NCBI GenBank assembly: GCA_964574635.1
Contig: CAZNOG010000014.1
Coordinates: 1 to 64,000 of the forward strand
Source: CAZNOG01 sp964574635
GTDB lineage: Bacteria > Bacteroidota > Bacteroidia > Flavobacteriales_D > Cryomorphaceae
DNA: 64,000 bases
Direction of reading: 5' to 3'
Part shown: positions 41,809 to 50,617 of the stretch, piece by piece
Numbering within the stretch: the first letter of the stretch is position 1
Layout of the letters: each line of letters starts with the position of its first letter
The notes under the pieces: generated by a model
The model's input: the letters and a program-made list of their open reading frames with translations, nothing else
Told to the model about the DNA's origin: nothing
The model's database searches: none
Translations under genes and position numbers: made by a program

Positions 41809-44031
41809 ATGAACGCGCACAAAGTCATTGTCGCCGCCCTCCTTCTGTGTGGGTGCTCCGTAGCCGCTTACGGCCAAAACAACATCGCCGAGGCGAGAAA
41901 CAATTTTTCGGTAGGACAGACGGTGACCGTTTCCGGCATCGTCACCAGCGACGCCGAGCTCGGGCCGGTGCGCTACCTTCAGGACGCCACGGCCGGCATC
42001 GCGCTGTATCCTCCCGGCGGAGGTTGGGCTTCGTTGGGATTCGGCTTTACGCCTTCTCTGGGTGACAGCATCACCATTACGGGCGTGCTGACCGAATTCG
42101 CCAATCTGCTGGAAATTGGTCCCGAAATCTCGGCCATGACCTTGGAGAGCACGGGACACGAACTGCCCGAGCCCTTGGTGCTGACGCCGGGCCAATTCGG
42201 CGAGGCGTACGAAGGCATGCTCGTGGCCGTGGATGGCGCCGAATTCGAAGGCGCCGGAGGGACTTTCGGCAGCAGCACTTACGCCTTCACCGCTTCGGGA
42301 CAAGAAGGAGTGGTGTACATACCGGCCACTTCGCCGCTTATCGGGGAGCTGATTCCCGCGGGTCAAACGCACTTGACCGGGATCCTTTCCCAGCACAGCT
42401 ACAACAACCCGAACGCCGGATACCAATTGCTGCCCCGCACCTCCGACGACCTCGTGTCGGAAAACGCCATCAATTTCACCTCGGAAGTGGACCAATCGGA
42501 ATTGAGCACGTCCGGATTCCGACTCTCTTGGTCTACCGACCTCTCATCGAGCTCGTACGTATGGTATGGAACCGACCCGAGTCTGGGCGAAACCGCCGGC
42601 AGCGAGGACCAAGTGATGGATCACACCGTGCTGTTGGAAGGTTTGGAGGCCGGAACACCTTATTACTGCCGCGTTTTTTCGGTGAGTGGAGAAGACACCG
42701 CCTTCAGCCCTATCCGAGTGTATTCCACCGTTTCGGAATCTTCGGGCGACATCTTCGTGTATTTCAATCGCTCCGTGGACCACTCGGTCGCCACAGGCGC
42801 CGAAGCCGTCGCGCTGTTTCAAGCCACCGACGACACCATCATCGCTCAAATAGACCGGGCCATGGCTACGCTGGACATCGCGGTGTACAACATCAACAGC
42901 AACCCCATCGTGCAGGCCATCAACGACGCGTTGGACCGAGGTGTGACGGTGAGGTACATCGCCGAAGGGCAAAATGCGAACACGGCCCTGGCCAATCTCG
43001 ATCCTTCCATTCCGGTGTTGTACCGGCAGAACGCCACTTCGAGCGGGATGCACAACAAATTCCTGATCATCGACCGCGACGACGTGGACAACGCCACCGT
43101 GCTGACCGGATCGACCAACTTCACTTCCAACAATTTGTTCAGCGACCCGAACAACATCGTGATCGTGAAGGATCAAGCCCTGGCACGGGCGTACACGCTG
43201 GAATTCAATGAAATGTGGGGCAGTTCGGGACCGATGCACAATTGGGTGACCTCTCGGTTCGGCGAGTTCAAGACCAACAATACGCCGGAGAAATTCATCA
43301 TCGGCGGGAGGCCGGTGGAATTGTATTTTTCACCAACCGACAACACGACACAAGCCATCGTACGCGCCGTGGAAAGTGCCGACTACGACTTGGATTTCGC
43401 GTTGATGCTCATCACGAACAACCTTTTGGCCGAGGCCATCGCGGGGCAAGTCAACTTCTTCCTCCAGCCCCGTGGCGTGGTGGAAAACATAGACGAAACG
43501 GGCTCCGATTTTCAGTTTCTGTTGGATGCCGGAGTGCTGGTGGTTCAACACAGCCCCGACCCCATGCTGCATCACAAGTACGTGGTCATCGACCACTCAC
43601 AACCCTTGGCCGATCCCCTGGTGGTTACGGGGTCGCACAACTGGTCGTCTTCGGCGGAATCGACCAACGACGAAAACACCTTGATCATCCACGACGCGGA
43701 AATCGCCAACCTCTTTTTTCAGGAGTTCATGGCGCGGTACGGCGAATCGACGGTATCCACCCGAGACGGGGAGAGCGGCATCGGTATGGCGCTGTATCCC
43801 AATCCGGCTTCGGAAGTGATTCACGTCGAATTTGAAAATCCCCGTGGCGAGGCCGTGGCCTTCACCCTGACAACGGTGGAAGGAAAAGTCGTTGCCTCGG
43901 GCGATTTGCACCCCTTCGCCGGCCGCAACAAATTGGACGTATCGGTAAGCGAATTGCCGCGGGGCATTTACATTCTGAGCGTGGAGGTGGGCGACTCGGC
44001 GAATGCGGAGAAGGTGGTCGTGGGTCGCTGA
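41809..44031 (+). CDS. Secreted phospholipase-D-fold protein with OB fold and type IX sorting domain
   Basis: A 740-residue protein. After a signal peptide to AYGQ (about 23) it has an OB-fold domain (about 30-220, TVSGIVTSDAELGPVRYLQD, as beside secreted nucleases), a fibronectin-type III-like domain (about 225-310), and a duplicated phospholipase-D/nuclease fold with two HxK active motifs: SGMHNKFLIIDRDDVDN then GSTNFT, and MLHHKYVVIDHS then GSHNWSSS. The end carries a type A sorting domain (LYPNPASEV, GIYILSV). The fold serves phosphodiester cleavage, in DNA/RNA or phospholipids; a nuclease is favoured by the OB fold and the preceding lamin-tail gene. It ends at a bidirectional terminator. 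Confidence 0.9.
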   Translation: MNAHKVIVAALLLCGCSVAAYGQNNIAEARNNFSVGQTVTVSGIVTSDAELGPVRYLQDATAGIALYPPGGGWASLGFGFTPSLGDSITITGVLTEFANLLEIGPEISAMTLESTGHELPEPLVLTPGQFGEAYEGMLVAVDGAEFEGAGGTFGSSTYAFTASGQEGVVYIPATSPLIGELIPAGQTHLTGILSQHSYNNPNAGYQLLPRTSDDLVSENAINFTSEVDQSELSTSGFRLSWSTDLSSSSYVWYGTDPSLGETAGSEDQVMDHTVLLEGLEAGTPYYCRVFSVSGEDTAFSPIRVYSTVSESSGDIFVYFNRSVDHSVATGAEAVALFQATDDTIIAQIDRAMATLDIAVYNINSNPIVQAINDALDRGVTVRYIAEGQNANTALANLDPSIPVLYRQNATSSGMHNKFLIIDRDDVDNATVLTGSTNFTSNNLFSDPNNIVIVKDQALARAYTLEFNEMWGSSGPMHNWVTSRFGEFKTNNTPEKFIIGGRPVELYFSPTDNTTQAIVRAVESADYDLDFALMLITNNLLAEAIAGQVNFFLQPRGVVENIDETGSDFQFLLDAGVLVVQHSPDPMLHHKYVVIDHSQPLADPLVVTGSHNWSSSAESTNDENTLIIHDAEIANLFFQEFMARYGESTVSTRDGESGIGMALYPNPASEVIHVEFENPRGEAVAFTLTTVEGKVVASGDLHPFAGRNKLDVSVSELPRGIYILSVEVGDSANAEKVVVGR

Positions 44032-44051
44032 GGCGATCGTCGGCAGCGGAC

Positions 44052-44088
44052 AAAAAAAAGGAGATCGGCTAAATGCCGACCTCCTTTA
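44052..44088. terminator. Bidirectional terminator between convergent genes
   Basis: AAAGGAGaTCGGC and GCCGAcCTCCTTT arms (about 44057-44087) with a 5-nt loop; one side has a TTTA tail and the other an eight-A/T run. It separates the phospholipase-D-fold gene from the minus-strand hydrolase gene. Confidence 0.75.
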
Positions 44089-44146
44089 GATAAAAACCAA
44101 AATAAACCTTATTGAATGAAGTTGCCTGCGTATACGCGGGGGGCGT

Positions 44147-44905
44147 TCATACGGTTACAAAATTTTCCACCGCTTCGAACACACCGTCGGGGTCTTCGGC
44201 CTGCACCCAGTGTCCGGTGTCCAAAGTGACGAATTTGGCAGCGGTAAACACGTCGCGAATCGAGTCGTGATCTTCCGGCATGATGTAATCGGATTTGCCG
44301 CCGACGATAAATAGCGCGGGCACGTCGACCGGGATTTTCGGTACCGGCGCGAGGATGTCGGCCATGCGCTTTTTGGCGACTTGGTAATTGGCGCGGATTC
44401 CGTAGGTGCCGTCTTTTCGTCGGTATAGGTTTTTAAGCAAAAACAGGCGTGTTCCCTCGTCGCTGATGATGGGTGATATTCGCTCTTCGGCTTGTCGTCT
44501 GCTTTCCAGCGTTTCGGGTTGGATGGCTTCGAAGGCTTCCAAAACCGCTTGGTGGTGGGGAGGGTAATCCTTGATTCCGATGTCCACCACGATGATGGCC
44601 TTGCAGAATTCCGTGTATTTCTGCGCGAAATACATGGCCGTTTTTCCGCCCATGGAATGGCCCAAAATCGTGCTCGGCCCCAAGTCGTGGTCTTGGATGA
44701 AGCGGTACAGATCGTCGGCCATGACCGAGTAATTCATTTCGTCGTCGTGGGGAGATTGTCCGTGATTCCTCTGGTCGACCACGTAGACGGCGCGTTTTTC
44801 CGAAAAGCGATTGGCCAATGTGACCCAATTGTCGAGGGAACCGAAAAGGCCGTGCAGTATGATCAGCGGCTCCCCTTCTCCGTATTTTCTGAAGTTCAAT
44901 TTCAT
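44147..44905 (-). CDS. Alpha/beta-fold hydrolase (YbfF-like esterase)
   Basis: A 252-residue cytosolic protein with the hydrolase oxyanion motif HGLFGS (19-24), nucleophile elbow GHSMGG (about 92-97, Ser94), an acid within VPALFIVGGKSDYI, and the histidine DTGHWV near residue 230. This layout matches YbfF-type esterases and bromoperoxidase-like enzymes, which hydrolyse small acyl esters; substrate unknown. The start at ATG 44905 overlaps the pdxJ stop by 4 nt, so it is the downstream partner in a coupled pair and may share its expression. Confidence 0.9.
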   Translation of the reverse strand: MKLNFRKYGEGEPLIILHGLFGSLDNWVTLANRFSEKRAVYVVDQRNHGQSPHDDEMNYSVMADDLYRFIQDHDLGPSTILGHSMGGKTAMYFAQKYTEFCKAIIVVDIGIKDYPPHHQAVLEAFEAIQPETLESRRQAEERISPIISDEGTRLFLLKNLYRRKDGTYGIRANYQVAKKRMADILAPVPKIPVDVPALFIVGGKSDYIMPEDHDSIRDVFTAAKFVTLDTGHWVQAEDPDGVFEAVENFVTV

Positions 44906-45615
44906 CTGAGTTGTTTTAAGTAGAGTTGGATGGTGTTTTCGAGACCGAGGTAGAGCGCATCGCAGACCAAGGCATGGCCGATGGACACTTCGGCGAGGTA
45001 GGGAATCGACAATCTGAAATACCTGAGATTTTCCAAATCGAGATCGTGCCCGGCATTGACGACCAGCCCGGCCTCGCGTGCGGCCTCGGCAGCCTCGACG
45101 TAAGGTTTGATCGCCTCTTCTTTGTTCTTGCGGTAGCCGGTGGCGTAGGCTTCGGTGTACAGTTCGATGCGATCGGCGCCGGTGTGTGCGGCGGCGGCGG
45201 CCATCTCCGGATCCGGATCGACGAAGATGCTCACGCGTGATCCGAACATTTTGAGCTCACCGATCACGTCTTGGAGCAAGCCGCGGTTTTTGACGGTGTC
45301 CCAACCCGCGTTTGAAGTCAGCACGTTCGGATCGTCCGGTACCAACGTCGCCTGTTCGGGTTTGGTCGCCTCCACGAGTTTGAGAAAACGTGGATCGGGA
45401 TACCCTTCGATGTTGAATTCCGTGGTGATTACGGGCTTGAGCGCGTACACGTCTTCCGTGGTGATATGTCGTTGATCGGGGCGGGGGTGGATGGTGATCC
45501 CTTGAGCACCAAAGGCCTGACAATCCACGGCCGCTTTCACGACGTCGGGGTTGTTGCCTCCTCTCGAATTTCTCAGCGTGGCAAACTTGTTGATGTTGAC
45601 GCTTAGTTTTGTCAT
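44902..45615 (-). CDS. pdxJ: Pyridoxine 5'-phosphate synthase
   Basis: A 237-residue TIM-barrel enzyme condensing 3-amino-2-oxopropyl phosphate with deoxyxylulose phosphate to pyridoxine phosphate, in the DXP-dependent vitamin B6 route. Signatures are VNINKFATLRNSRGG (about 6-20), HPRPDQRHI (about 45-53), TEFNIEGYP (about 70) and AGHDLDLENL near residue 190. The start ATG 45615 (MTKLSVNIN) is downstream of a -7 element TACATTTG (45645-45652, minus). The frame is open to 45702, but the additional residues are not part of the family. It is divergent from the CBS gene. Confidence 0.96.
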   Translation of the reverse strand: MTKLSVNINKFATLRNSRGGNNPDVVKAAVDCQAFGAQGITIHPRPDQRHITTEDVYALKPVITTEFNIEGYPDPRFLKLVEATKPEQATLVPDDPNVLTSNAGWDTVKNRGLLQDVIGELKMFGSRVSIFVDPDPEMAAAAAHTGADRIELYTEAYATGYRKNKEEAIKPYVEAAEAAREAGLVVNAGHDLDLENLRYFRLSIPYLAEVSIGHALVCDALYLGLENTIQLYLKQLR

Positions 45616-45644
45616 CTTTTTTCGGCTATTTTGCAAAGTGACAA

Positions 45645-45652
45645 CAAATGTA
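45645..45652 (-). promoter_or_regulatory. -7 element of the pdxJ promoter
   Basis: TACATTTG on the minus strand, an exact match to TAnnTTTG, 30 nt before ATG 45615. Confidence 0.45.
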
Positions 45653-45701
45653 AGGCTATAAGGGATGAGAGACGTCCCCAAAACTTTCAAAACGAAGTAC
45701 A

Positions 45702-46364
45702 ATGCGCGCAGGTGATTTGATCAGTGACGAAATACCCACCCTGGAAGGTTCAGACAACGCTCTGTTTGCCATGCAACTGCTGGATGAATACAAAATGAAG
45801 CAGTTGCCGGTGGTGGACGGAAACGAATACCTCGGCCTGATTTCAGAAGACGCGGTGCTGGACGCCGAAGACCCGGAAACTCCGCTTCGCAATTACGGCG
45901 TCCGACTGCAGCCGGTGTACGTGAACCACGATCAACACGCGTACGACATCGTTCGTGCGGCGGCGCAATTCCAACTCAGCGCCGTACCCATCCTCGGCCC
46001 CGACAACAAATACCTGGGTGTGGTGAGCGTGTATTGCCTCGTGAGGGAGCTCTCCCAAATGGCGGCGGTAAACGAAACGGGTGGAATTCTGGTTCTCGAA
46101 CTCGATCAATCGGACTACTCCCTCACGGAGATCGCGCGCATCGTGGAAGGCAACGACGCCAAAATCCTGAGCGCCAACGTCACTTCCAGTCCGGACAGCA
46201 AGAAGATGGAGGTGACGTTGAAGGTGAACCGCACGCACATGGACGGGATCATCCAAACGTTTCTGCGATTCGATTACACCATCAGTGCCTCGTACCACGA
46301 ATCTTCCGTGGACGACATGATGAAAAACCGTTACGAGGAATTGATGCGATATCTAAACCCCTGA
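45702..46364 (+). CDS. CBS-domain regulatory protein
   Basis: A 220-residue cytosolic protein. A CBS pair (about residues 1-120: DEIPTLEGSDNALFAMQLLDE and QLPVVDGNEYLGLI; then AAAQFQLSAVPILGPDNKYLGVVS) can bind an adenine nucleotide, and a C-terminal ACT-like domain (about 130-215) follows. The pair suggests a nucleotide- or amino-acid-sensing regulator, but its partner is unknown. The gene order pdxJ / CBS / BamA-like / nadK is recurrent in Flavobacteriia, suggesting a structural or regulatory link. The next gene starts two nt after its stop. Confidence 0.85.
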   Translation: MRAGDLISDEIPTLEGSDNALFAMQLLDEYKMKQLPVVDGNEYLGLISEDAVLDAEDPETPLRNYGVRLQPVYVNHDQHAYDIVRAAAQFQLSAVPILGPDNKYLGVVSVYCLVRELSQMAAVNETGGILVLELDQSDYSLTEIARIVEGNDAKILSANVTSSPDSKKMEVTLKVNRTHMDGIIQTFLRFDYTISASYHESSVDDMMKNRYEELMRYLNP

Positions 46365-46366
46365 TC

Positions 46367-47782
46367 TTGCCGATCCGCCGTTTTTTTCTCCTTTTCTCAT
46401 TTTTCGTGTGTTTCGGATCCCTCGGTGCGCAAATCGTTTCCGAGATACCCCTCGACACCACCGGCAGGAAAACCGTGGTCGATATCCTCTTCGACGGAAA
46501 CGACCTGACCAAAGACCACATCATCGCCCGTGAAATGACCTTCTCCCGGGGCGACACGCTGTACTGGTCCAACCTGAAGGCGGGGATGGAGCAGTCCAAA
46601 AACAACATCATGAACCTCCGGCTCTTCAATTTCGTGGAAATCGAGCCAATCACGATCGACACGAACGAGGTCATCGTGTTGGTCTCCGTTCAAGAGCGGT
46701 GGTACATCTATCCGGTTCCGATCTTCGAAATCGCCCAAACCAACTTCAACACGTGGTGGGAAACCAAGGAACTCAGGTGGTTGAATTACGGAATCTCGGT
46801 GAGTCACAACAATTTCAGAGGCCTGAACCAAGACCTTTCCTTCACCCTGCGGTTCGGTTACACCAAGCGGTTCAGCGCTTCCTACACCATTCCCAACCTG
46901 AACCGAAAGCAAACCCTGGGTCTCCATCTGAGTGCGCGGTATTATGAAAACGGAGAAATCACGTACAACACCTCTGACAACGAAAGGCAATTCTTCCGCA
47001 TCCGCGGAGAAAAGGCGAGGAAATACTACTTGTATAAGGTGGGACTCAGCTACCGGGAGAACATCCATCTCCGCCACTACTTCGAGTTTTCATTTTTCGA
47101 CGCGTACGTGCATGACAGCATCCCGAAATTGCAACCCGATTATTTCGTCGGTGGAAAGGCGCGATCGCGGTTTCTCCGAGCTTCGTACCTGATCGCATAC
47201 GACACGCGCGACTACAGGCGCTACCCCTTGCAGGGTTTGTACCTCTTCGGGTTTTTGAACCAAGACGGGCTCGGGCTGGTCAATAAGGAAGGCATGAACC
47301 TGTTCACCACCACCGCCGGCTTCCGGCAGTACCACAAATTGGGAGAGCGCTTTTACGCCGCGTACAGCGTGGAGGGCAAAGTCAATTGGAACGAGCCGCC
47401 CTATTACCTCGTCGAAGGTCTGGGCTACAGCGCCGACGTAAGGGGGTACGAATACTACGTGATCGACGGCACGCGGTACGGAGTGTTCGCATCCAATCTC
47501 AAGTACGAAATCCTCAAACCCACGGCGATCGACCTGCCGCTGATTCCCACGGAAAAATTCAGCAAGACCTTCGTGGCGCTCTACGGTAATTTGTTTTTCG
47601 ATGCGGGCTACGTATACGGTCCCCGATTCGAGGAAAACAACTCGCTTGTAAATGAATATCTTTACAGCGGTGGAATTGGCTTGGACCTCGTGACCTATTA
47701 CGATCGCGTCCTCCGCCTCGAAGGCACCGTCAACGCTTTGGGTGAGGCCGGGTTTTACATTCACTTCAAACAAGCATTCTGA
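46367..47782 (+). CDS. BamA/TamA-like POTRA and barrel outer-membrane protein
   Basis: From a TTG start at 46367 (MPIRRFFLLFSFFVCF in the mature read) the protein has about 471 residues: a signal peptide to GAQ, one POTRA-like domain (about 25-105, DILFDGNDLTKDHIIAREM), and a 16-strand-like barrel ending in Phe (FYIHFKQAF). It is smaller than the second BamA-like gene 50586-53108 and has a single POTRA, so it is a BamA relative of unknown substrate. The frame is open to 46034, but upstream it overlaps the CBS gene, so the TTG, two nt after its stop, is the best start. Its stop overlaps nadK by 1 nt (TGATG). Confidence 0.85.
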   Translation: MPIRRFFLLFSFFVCFGSLGAQIVSEIPLDTTGRKTVVDILFDGNDLTKDHIIAREMTFSRGDTLYWSNLKAGMEQSKNNIMNLRLFNFVEIEPITIDTNEVIVLVSVQERWYIYPVPIFEIAQTNFNTWWETKELRWLNYGISVSHNNFRGLNQDLSFTLRFGYTKRFSASYTIPNLNRKQTLGLHLSARYYENGEITYNTSDNERQFFRIRGEKARKYYLYKVGLSYRENIHLRHYFEFSFFDAYVHDSIPKLQPDYFVGGKARSRFLRASYLIAYDTRDYRRYPLQGLYLFGFLNQDGLGLVNKEGMNLFTTTAGFRQYHKLGERFYAAYSVEGKVNWNEPPYYLVEGLGYSADVRGYEYYVIDGTRYGVFASNLKYEILKPTAIDLPLIPTEKFSKTFVALYGNLFFDAGYVYGPRFEENNSLVNEYLYSGGIGLDLVTYYDRVLRLEGTVNALGEAGFYIHFKQAF

Positions 47783-48660
47783 TGAAGATCGCCCTATTCG
47801 GCAACCCCTATCCCAACGAACTTCACGGCCGTGTTCAGCACCTTCTCGACCTGATGGAGGCGCGAGGCATGCACGCGGTCATTCACGATGAATTCGAGTC
47901 CCATCTTCGCAAAAGCGGGCACTTGACCAAGAGCTACGACACGTGGACCAAAGCGGAGCTGAACATTCGCGAATACGCTTGTTTGGTGAGCATAGGCGGT
48001 GACGGCACTTTATTGGAAACCGTCGTACTCATCGGCGATTCCGGCGTGCCCGTCGTCGGCATCAACGCCGGAAGATTGGGCTTCATTTCGAGCGTGAGCA
48101 TCGAAGAGTTTCCAGAAATTCTCGACGGATTGGAACACGGAAATTCGGCCGTGGCGGAACGCGAACTCATCATGACCCGATCCGAAAGGGATATTTTCCC
48201 TCGGTGCAATTTCGGATTAAACGAGCTGACCTTGCACAAAAAAGACACCACTTCCATGGTGAAAATCGACGTGCACATCAACGACGAATTCCTGAACTCC
48301 TACTGGGCAGACGGCATCATCGTAGGCACGCCCACCGGATCCACGGCATATAGCTTGAGTTGCGGCGGTCCCATCATTTTGCCGGGATCCGAAAACTTCG
48401 TCATCACCCCCATCGCGCCCCACAACCTCAACGTGCGCCCCGCCGTGGTGTCCAACGACGTAACCATCCGGTTGCGCATCCACGGCCGCAGCAACGAATT
48501 TTTGGTGGCGCTCGACAGCCGCTCCCGCGTGATTTACCCCGGCGAAGAAATAGAGATCAAGAAGGCCCCTTTTCGCTTCCGCCTGCTGCAAGTGCCGGGA
48601 CACACCTACCTCGACACCTTGCGCAACAAGCTGATGTGGGGGTTGGACAAACGCAACTGA
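47782..48660 (+). CDS. nadK: NAD kinase
   Basis: A 292-residue cytosolic enzyme phosphorylating NAD to NADP. It has the family motifs GGDGTLLE (about 72-79), the following NAGRLGFISS (about 95-104), LNELTLHK, and the glycine-rich GSTAYSLSCGGPI (about 186-198). The ATG at 47782 shares one base with the stop of the BamA-like gene, so they are probably translated together. It is followed by a DUF6089 protein after a gap with its own promoter-like element. Confidence 0.97.
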   Translation: MKIALFGNPYPNELHGRVQHLLDLMEARGMHAVIHDEFESHLRKSGHLTKSYDTWTKAELNIREYACLVSIGGDGTLLETVVLIGDSGVPVVGINAGRLGFISSVSIEEFPEILDGLEHGNSAVAERELIMTRSERDIFPRCNFGLNELTLHKKDTTSMVKIDVHINDEFLNSYWADGIIVGTPTGSTAYSLSCGGPIILPGSENFVITPIAPHNLNVRPAVVSNDVTIRLRIHGRSNEFLVALDSRSRVIYPGEEIEIKKAPFRFRLLQVPGHTYLDTLRNKLMWGLDKRN

Positions 48661-48674
48661 TTGGGCTATTTTTG
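48643..48674 (+). promoter_or_regulatory. Putative promoter of the DUF6089 gene
   Basis: TTG (48643-48645), 21-nt spacer and the exact -7 element TATTTTTG (48667-48674), overlapping the nadK end. A start of transcription near 48681 would allow either ATG 48730 or 48751. Confidence 0.45.
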
Positions 48675-48750
48675 CCTGACGAAGGTGACACATCACGGAA
48701 AAATATCGACCAATCGGACAATAATTGCAATGGGCCGGCGATTAAGGAAC

Positions 48751-49575
48751 ATGAAATCGGTGCTGGTTCTTCTGTTGTTTATCCCTGCGTTTACCGCGTT
48801 TGGGCAATACCACGAGTTCGGTGCGATGTTTTCGACCAGCTACTACGTGGGCGACATCGCCCCCAAGGATTTTTACCCCCAGCGCTTCGAACCCGGCGGA
48901 GGGTTGGTATACCGGTACAACACGTCCGACCGCATGGCGCTGAAGGTTTCGGCGCTGTACAACCGGCTGTATGCCCACGACAAGTACGCCGACAATACGT
49001 GGCAGCGCAACCGCAACCTCCACTTTCGCGCTTCCATTTTCGAACTGAGCACCCAAATAGAAATCAATTTTCTCACCTACGAAATCGGCGACAGGCGCAG
49101 ACCTTCCAGCCCCTACCTTTTCGCAGGGTTGTCCATTTTCAGGTTCAATCCACAAGCCGAATACAACGACCGCTGGGTGGACCTCCAGCCATTGGGCACC
49201 GAAGGTCAGGGCATGCGCAACGGTGATGACCGGTACAGCCTCACCCAGTTGAGCATCCCCTTCGGCGTGGGGTTTAAATTCAATATCGCGCACAACTTCG
49301 CCGGAGCGTTGGAATGGGGCATGCGAAAAACCTTTACCGACTACCTCGACGACGTGAGTACGGTGTACGTGGACAATGCCCTGCTCGAACAAGAAAACGG
49401 GCCCCTCGCGGCGCTTATGGCCGATCGCTCCTACTACCCCAACGGCCCGGAAGGAACGAATACGGGTATGCAGAGAGGGGACGGATCCCGATCGGATTGG
49501 TACGTTTTCGCGGGTGTGATGCTGACGTACAAATTCGGCGGAGCCAAGATCAAGTGCCCGGCGCCGGCCAACTGA
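48751..49575 (+). CDS. DUF6089-family outer-membrane beta-barrel protein
   Basis: From ATG 48751 (MKSVLVLLLFIPAFTAFGQ) 274 residues; an in-frame ATG at 48730 would add MGRRLRN. A signal peptide precedes a beta-rich sequence with aromatic-alternating strands (FGAMFSTSYYVGDIAPKDFYP, IFELSTQIEINFLTYEIG, GVGFKFNIAHNFAGALEWGMR). This matches the OmpA-like barrel described as DUF6089 in Bacteroidota; the role is unknown. It lies in the conserved row between nadK and uppS. It is followed by a 298-bp gap. Confidence 0.85.
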   Translation: MKSVLVLLLFIPAFTAFGQYHEFGAMFSTSYYVGDIAPKDFYPQRFEPGGGLVYRYNTSDRMALKVSALYNRLYAHDKYADNTWQRNRNLHFRASIFELSTQIEINFLTYEIGDRRRPSSPYLFAGLSIFRFNPQAEYNDRWVDLQPLGTEGQGMRNGDDRYSLTQLSIPFGVGFKFNIAHNFAGALEWGMRKTFTDYLDDVSTVYVDNALLEQENGPLAALMADRSYYPNGPEGTNTGMQRGDGSRSDWYVFAGVMLTYKFGGAKIKCPAPAN

Positions 49576-49873
49576 TGATGTGCGAAGGCGTAATGACGAA
49601 GGTGAGGATGGGATGATTTGGTGTTTTGTGGGTGTGGCTCTTTCCATTCCACGATCTTCCAAATTCGAGGAAAACCGAAAGCTCGGACGATAGGCGATCG
49701 GGCTGATCTCCCACCCCCAAAAACCTTAAAAATCCGTACGGGCGTACCCCCGTCGACGAATTGGGAACACCGACCTTCGCCTCCACCCGAAAGAATGTAC
49801 CGAAAAGGGAATATCCGCGCCGCCTCTGCGTTTTGGATTCGCCGAAAATTTAAGACATTTGCGGACTTACAAA
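49576..49873 (+). other. 298-bp intergenic gap with an inverted pair of word copies
   Basis: No gene is visible. It holds the 13-bp core on the minus strand at 49624-49636 and a degenerate plus-strand version (cccacccccaaaaacc) near 49709-49724, so the two lie in opposite orientation about 75 bp apart. A GACATTTG one base off consensus precedes uppS at about 49857. Confidence 0.5.
49624..49636 (-). repeat. Dispersed word core, copy 7
   Basis: CACACCCACAAAA, the 13-nt core, on the minus strand between the DUF6089 and uppS genes. Confidence 0.65.
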
Positions 49874-50617
49874 ATGAGCTTCAAGGAAAAGATAGACCTC
49901 AAGCGCGTGCCTCAGCACGTCGCCATCATCATGGACGGCAACGGGCGGTGGGCGAAGAAAAAGGGGGAAATGCGCGTGTACGGCCACATGAACGGCGTGA
50001 ACAGCGTGCGTGAAACCTTGGAGGGCGCCACGGAAATAGGAGTCAAATTCCTGACTCTGTACGCCTTCAGCACCGAGAATTGGGACCGCCCCAGCGAGGA
50101 AGTATCGGCGCTGATGGACCTGCTGGTTCAGACCATCGTCAAGGAAATCGACGAGCTCGAGGAAAAACAGGTTCGTCTGATGGCCATCGGCGATATGGAC
50201 ATGCTGCCCGGCACGTGCAAAACCACCCTCGCCGAAGCCATCGAGAGGACGAAGTCCAACGACCGCATTTGCCTCGTGTTGGCATTGAGCTACAGCGCAA
50301 AATGGGAAATCGCGCGAGCTGCGCGGCGCATGGCCGCACTGGCCGCACGCGGAGAATTGGACCCCGCGTCCATCGACGAGAGTTTATTCGCCTCCTACCT
50401 CGAAACCGCGGGCCTTCCCGATCCGGAATTATTGATCAGAACCAGCGGGGAAAAGCGGATCAGTAATTTCTTGCTGTGGCAGATCGCTTACAGCGAATTG
50501 TATTTCACCCCCACCCTGTGGCCGGACTTCAAGAAGGAAAATCTTTTTGAAGCCATCGTAGCGTATCAAAACAGAGAGAGAAGGTTTGGCAAAATCAGCG
50601 AGCAAATTACGCCTTAA
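49874..50617 (+). CDS. uppS: Isoprenyl transferase (undecaprenyl diphosphate synthase)
   Basis: A 247-residue cytosolic cis-prenyltransferase making undecaprenyl diphosphate, the lipid carrier for peptidoglycan and other surface glycans. Motifs: HVAIIMDGNGRWAKK (about 15-29, with catalytic Asp), TLYAFSTENW (about 62-71), and LLIRTSGEKRISNFLLWQ and YSELYF near residues 190-215. Start ATG 49874 (MSFKEKIDLKR). It overlaps the bamA start by 32 nt, so the two are translationally linked. It initiates the conserved uppS - bamA - skp - skp - murI row. Confidence 0.96.
   Translation: MSFKEKIDLKRVPQHVAIIMDGNGRWAKKKGEMRVYGHMNGVNSVRETLEGATEIGVKFLTLYAFSTENWDRPSEEVSALMDLLVQTIVKEIDELEEKQVRLMAIGDMDMLPGTCKTTLAEAIERTKSNDRICLVLALSYSAKWEIARAARRMAALAARGELDPASIDESLFASYLETAGLPDPELLIRTSGEKRISNFLLWQIAYSELYFTPTLWPDFKKENLFEAIVAYQNRERRFGKISEQITP

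Noticed and set aside
49709..49724. Ninth copy of the dispersed word
   Set aside because: Several mismatches to the core (cccacccccaaaaacc); counted as a degenerate relative only.
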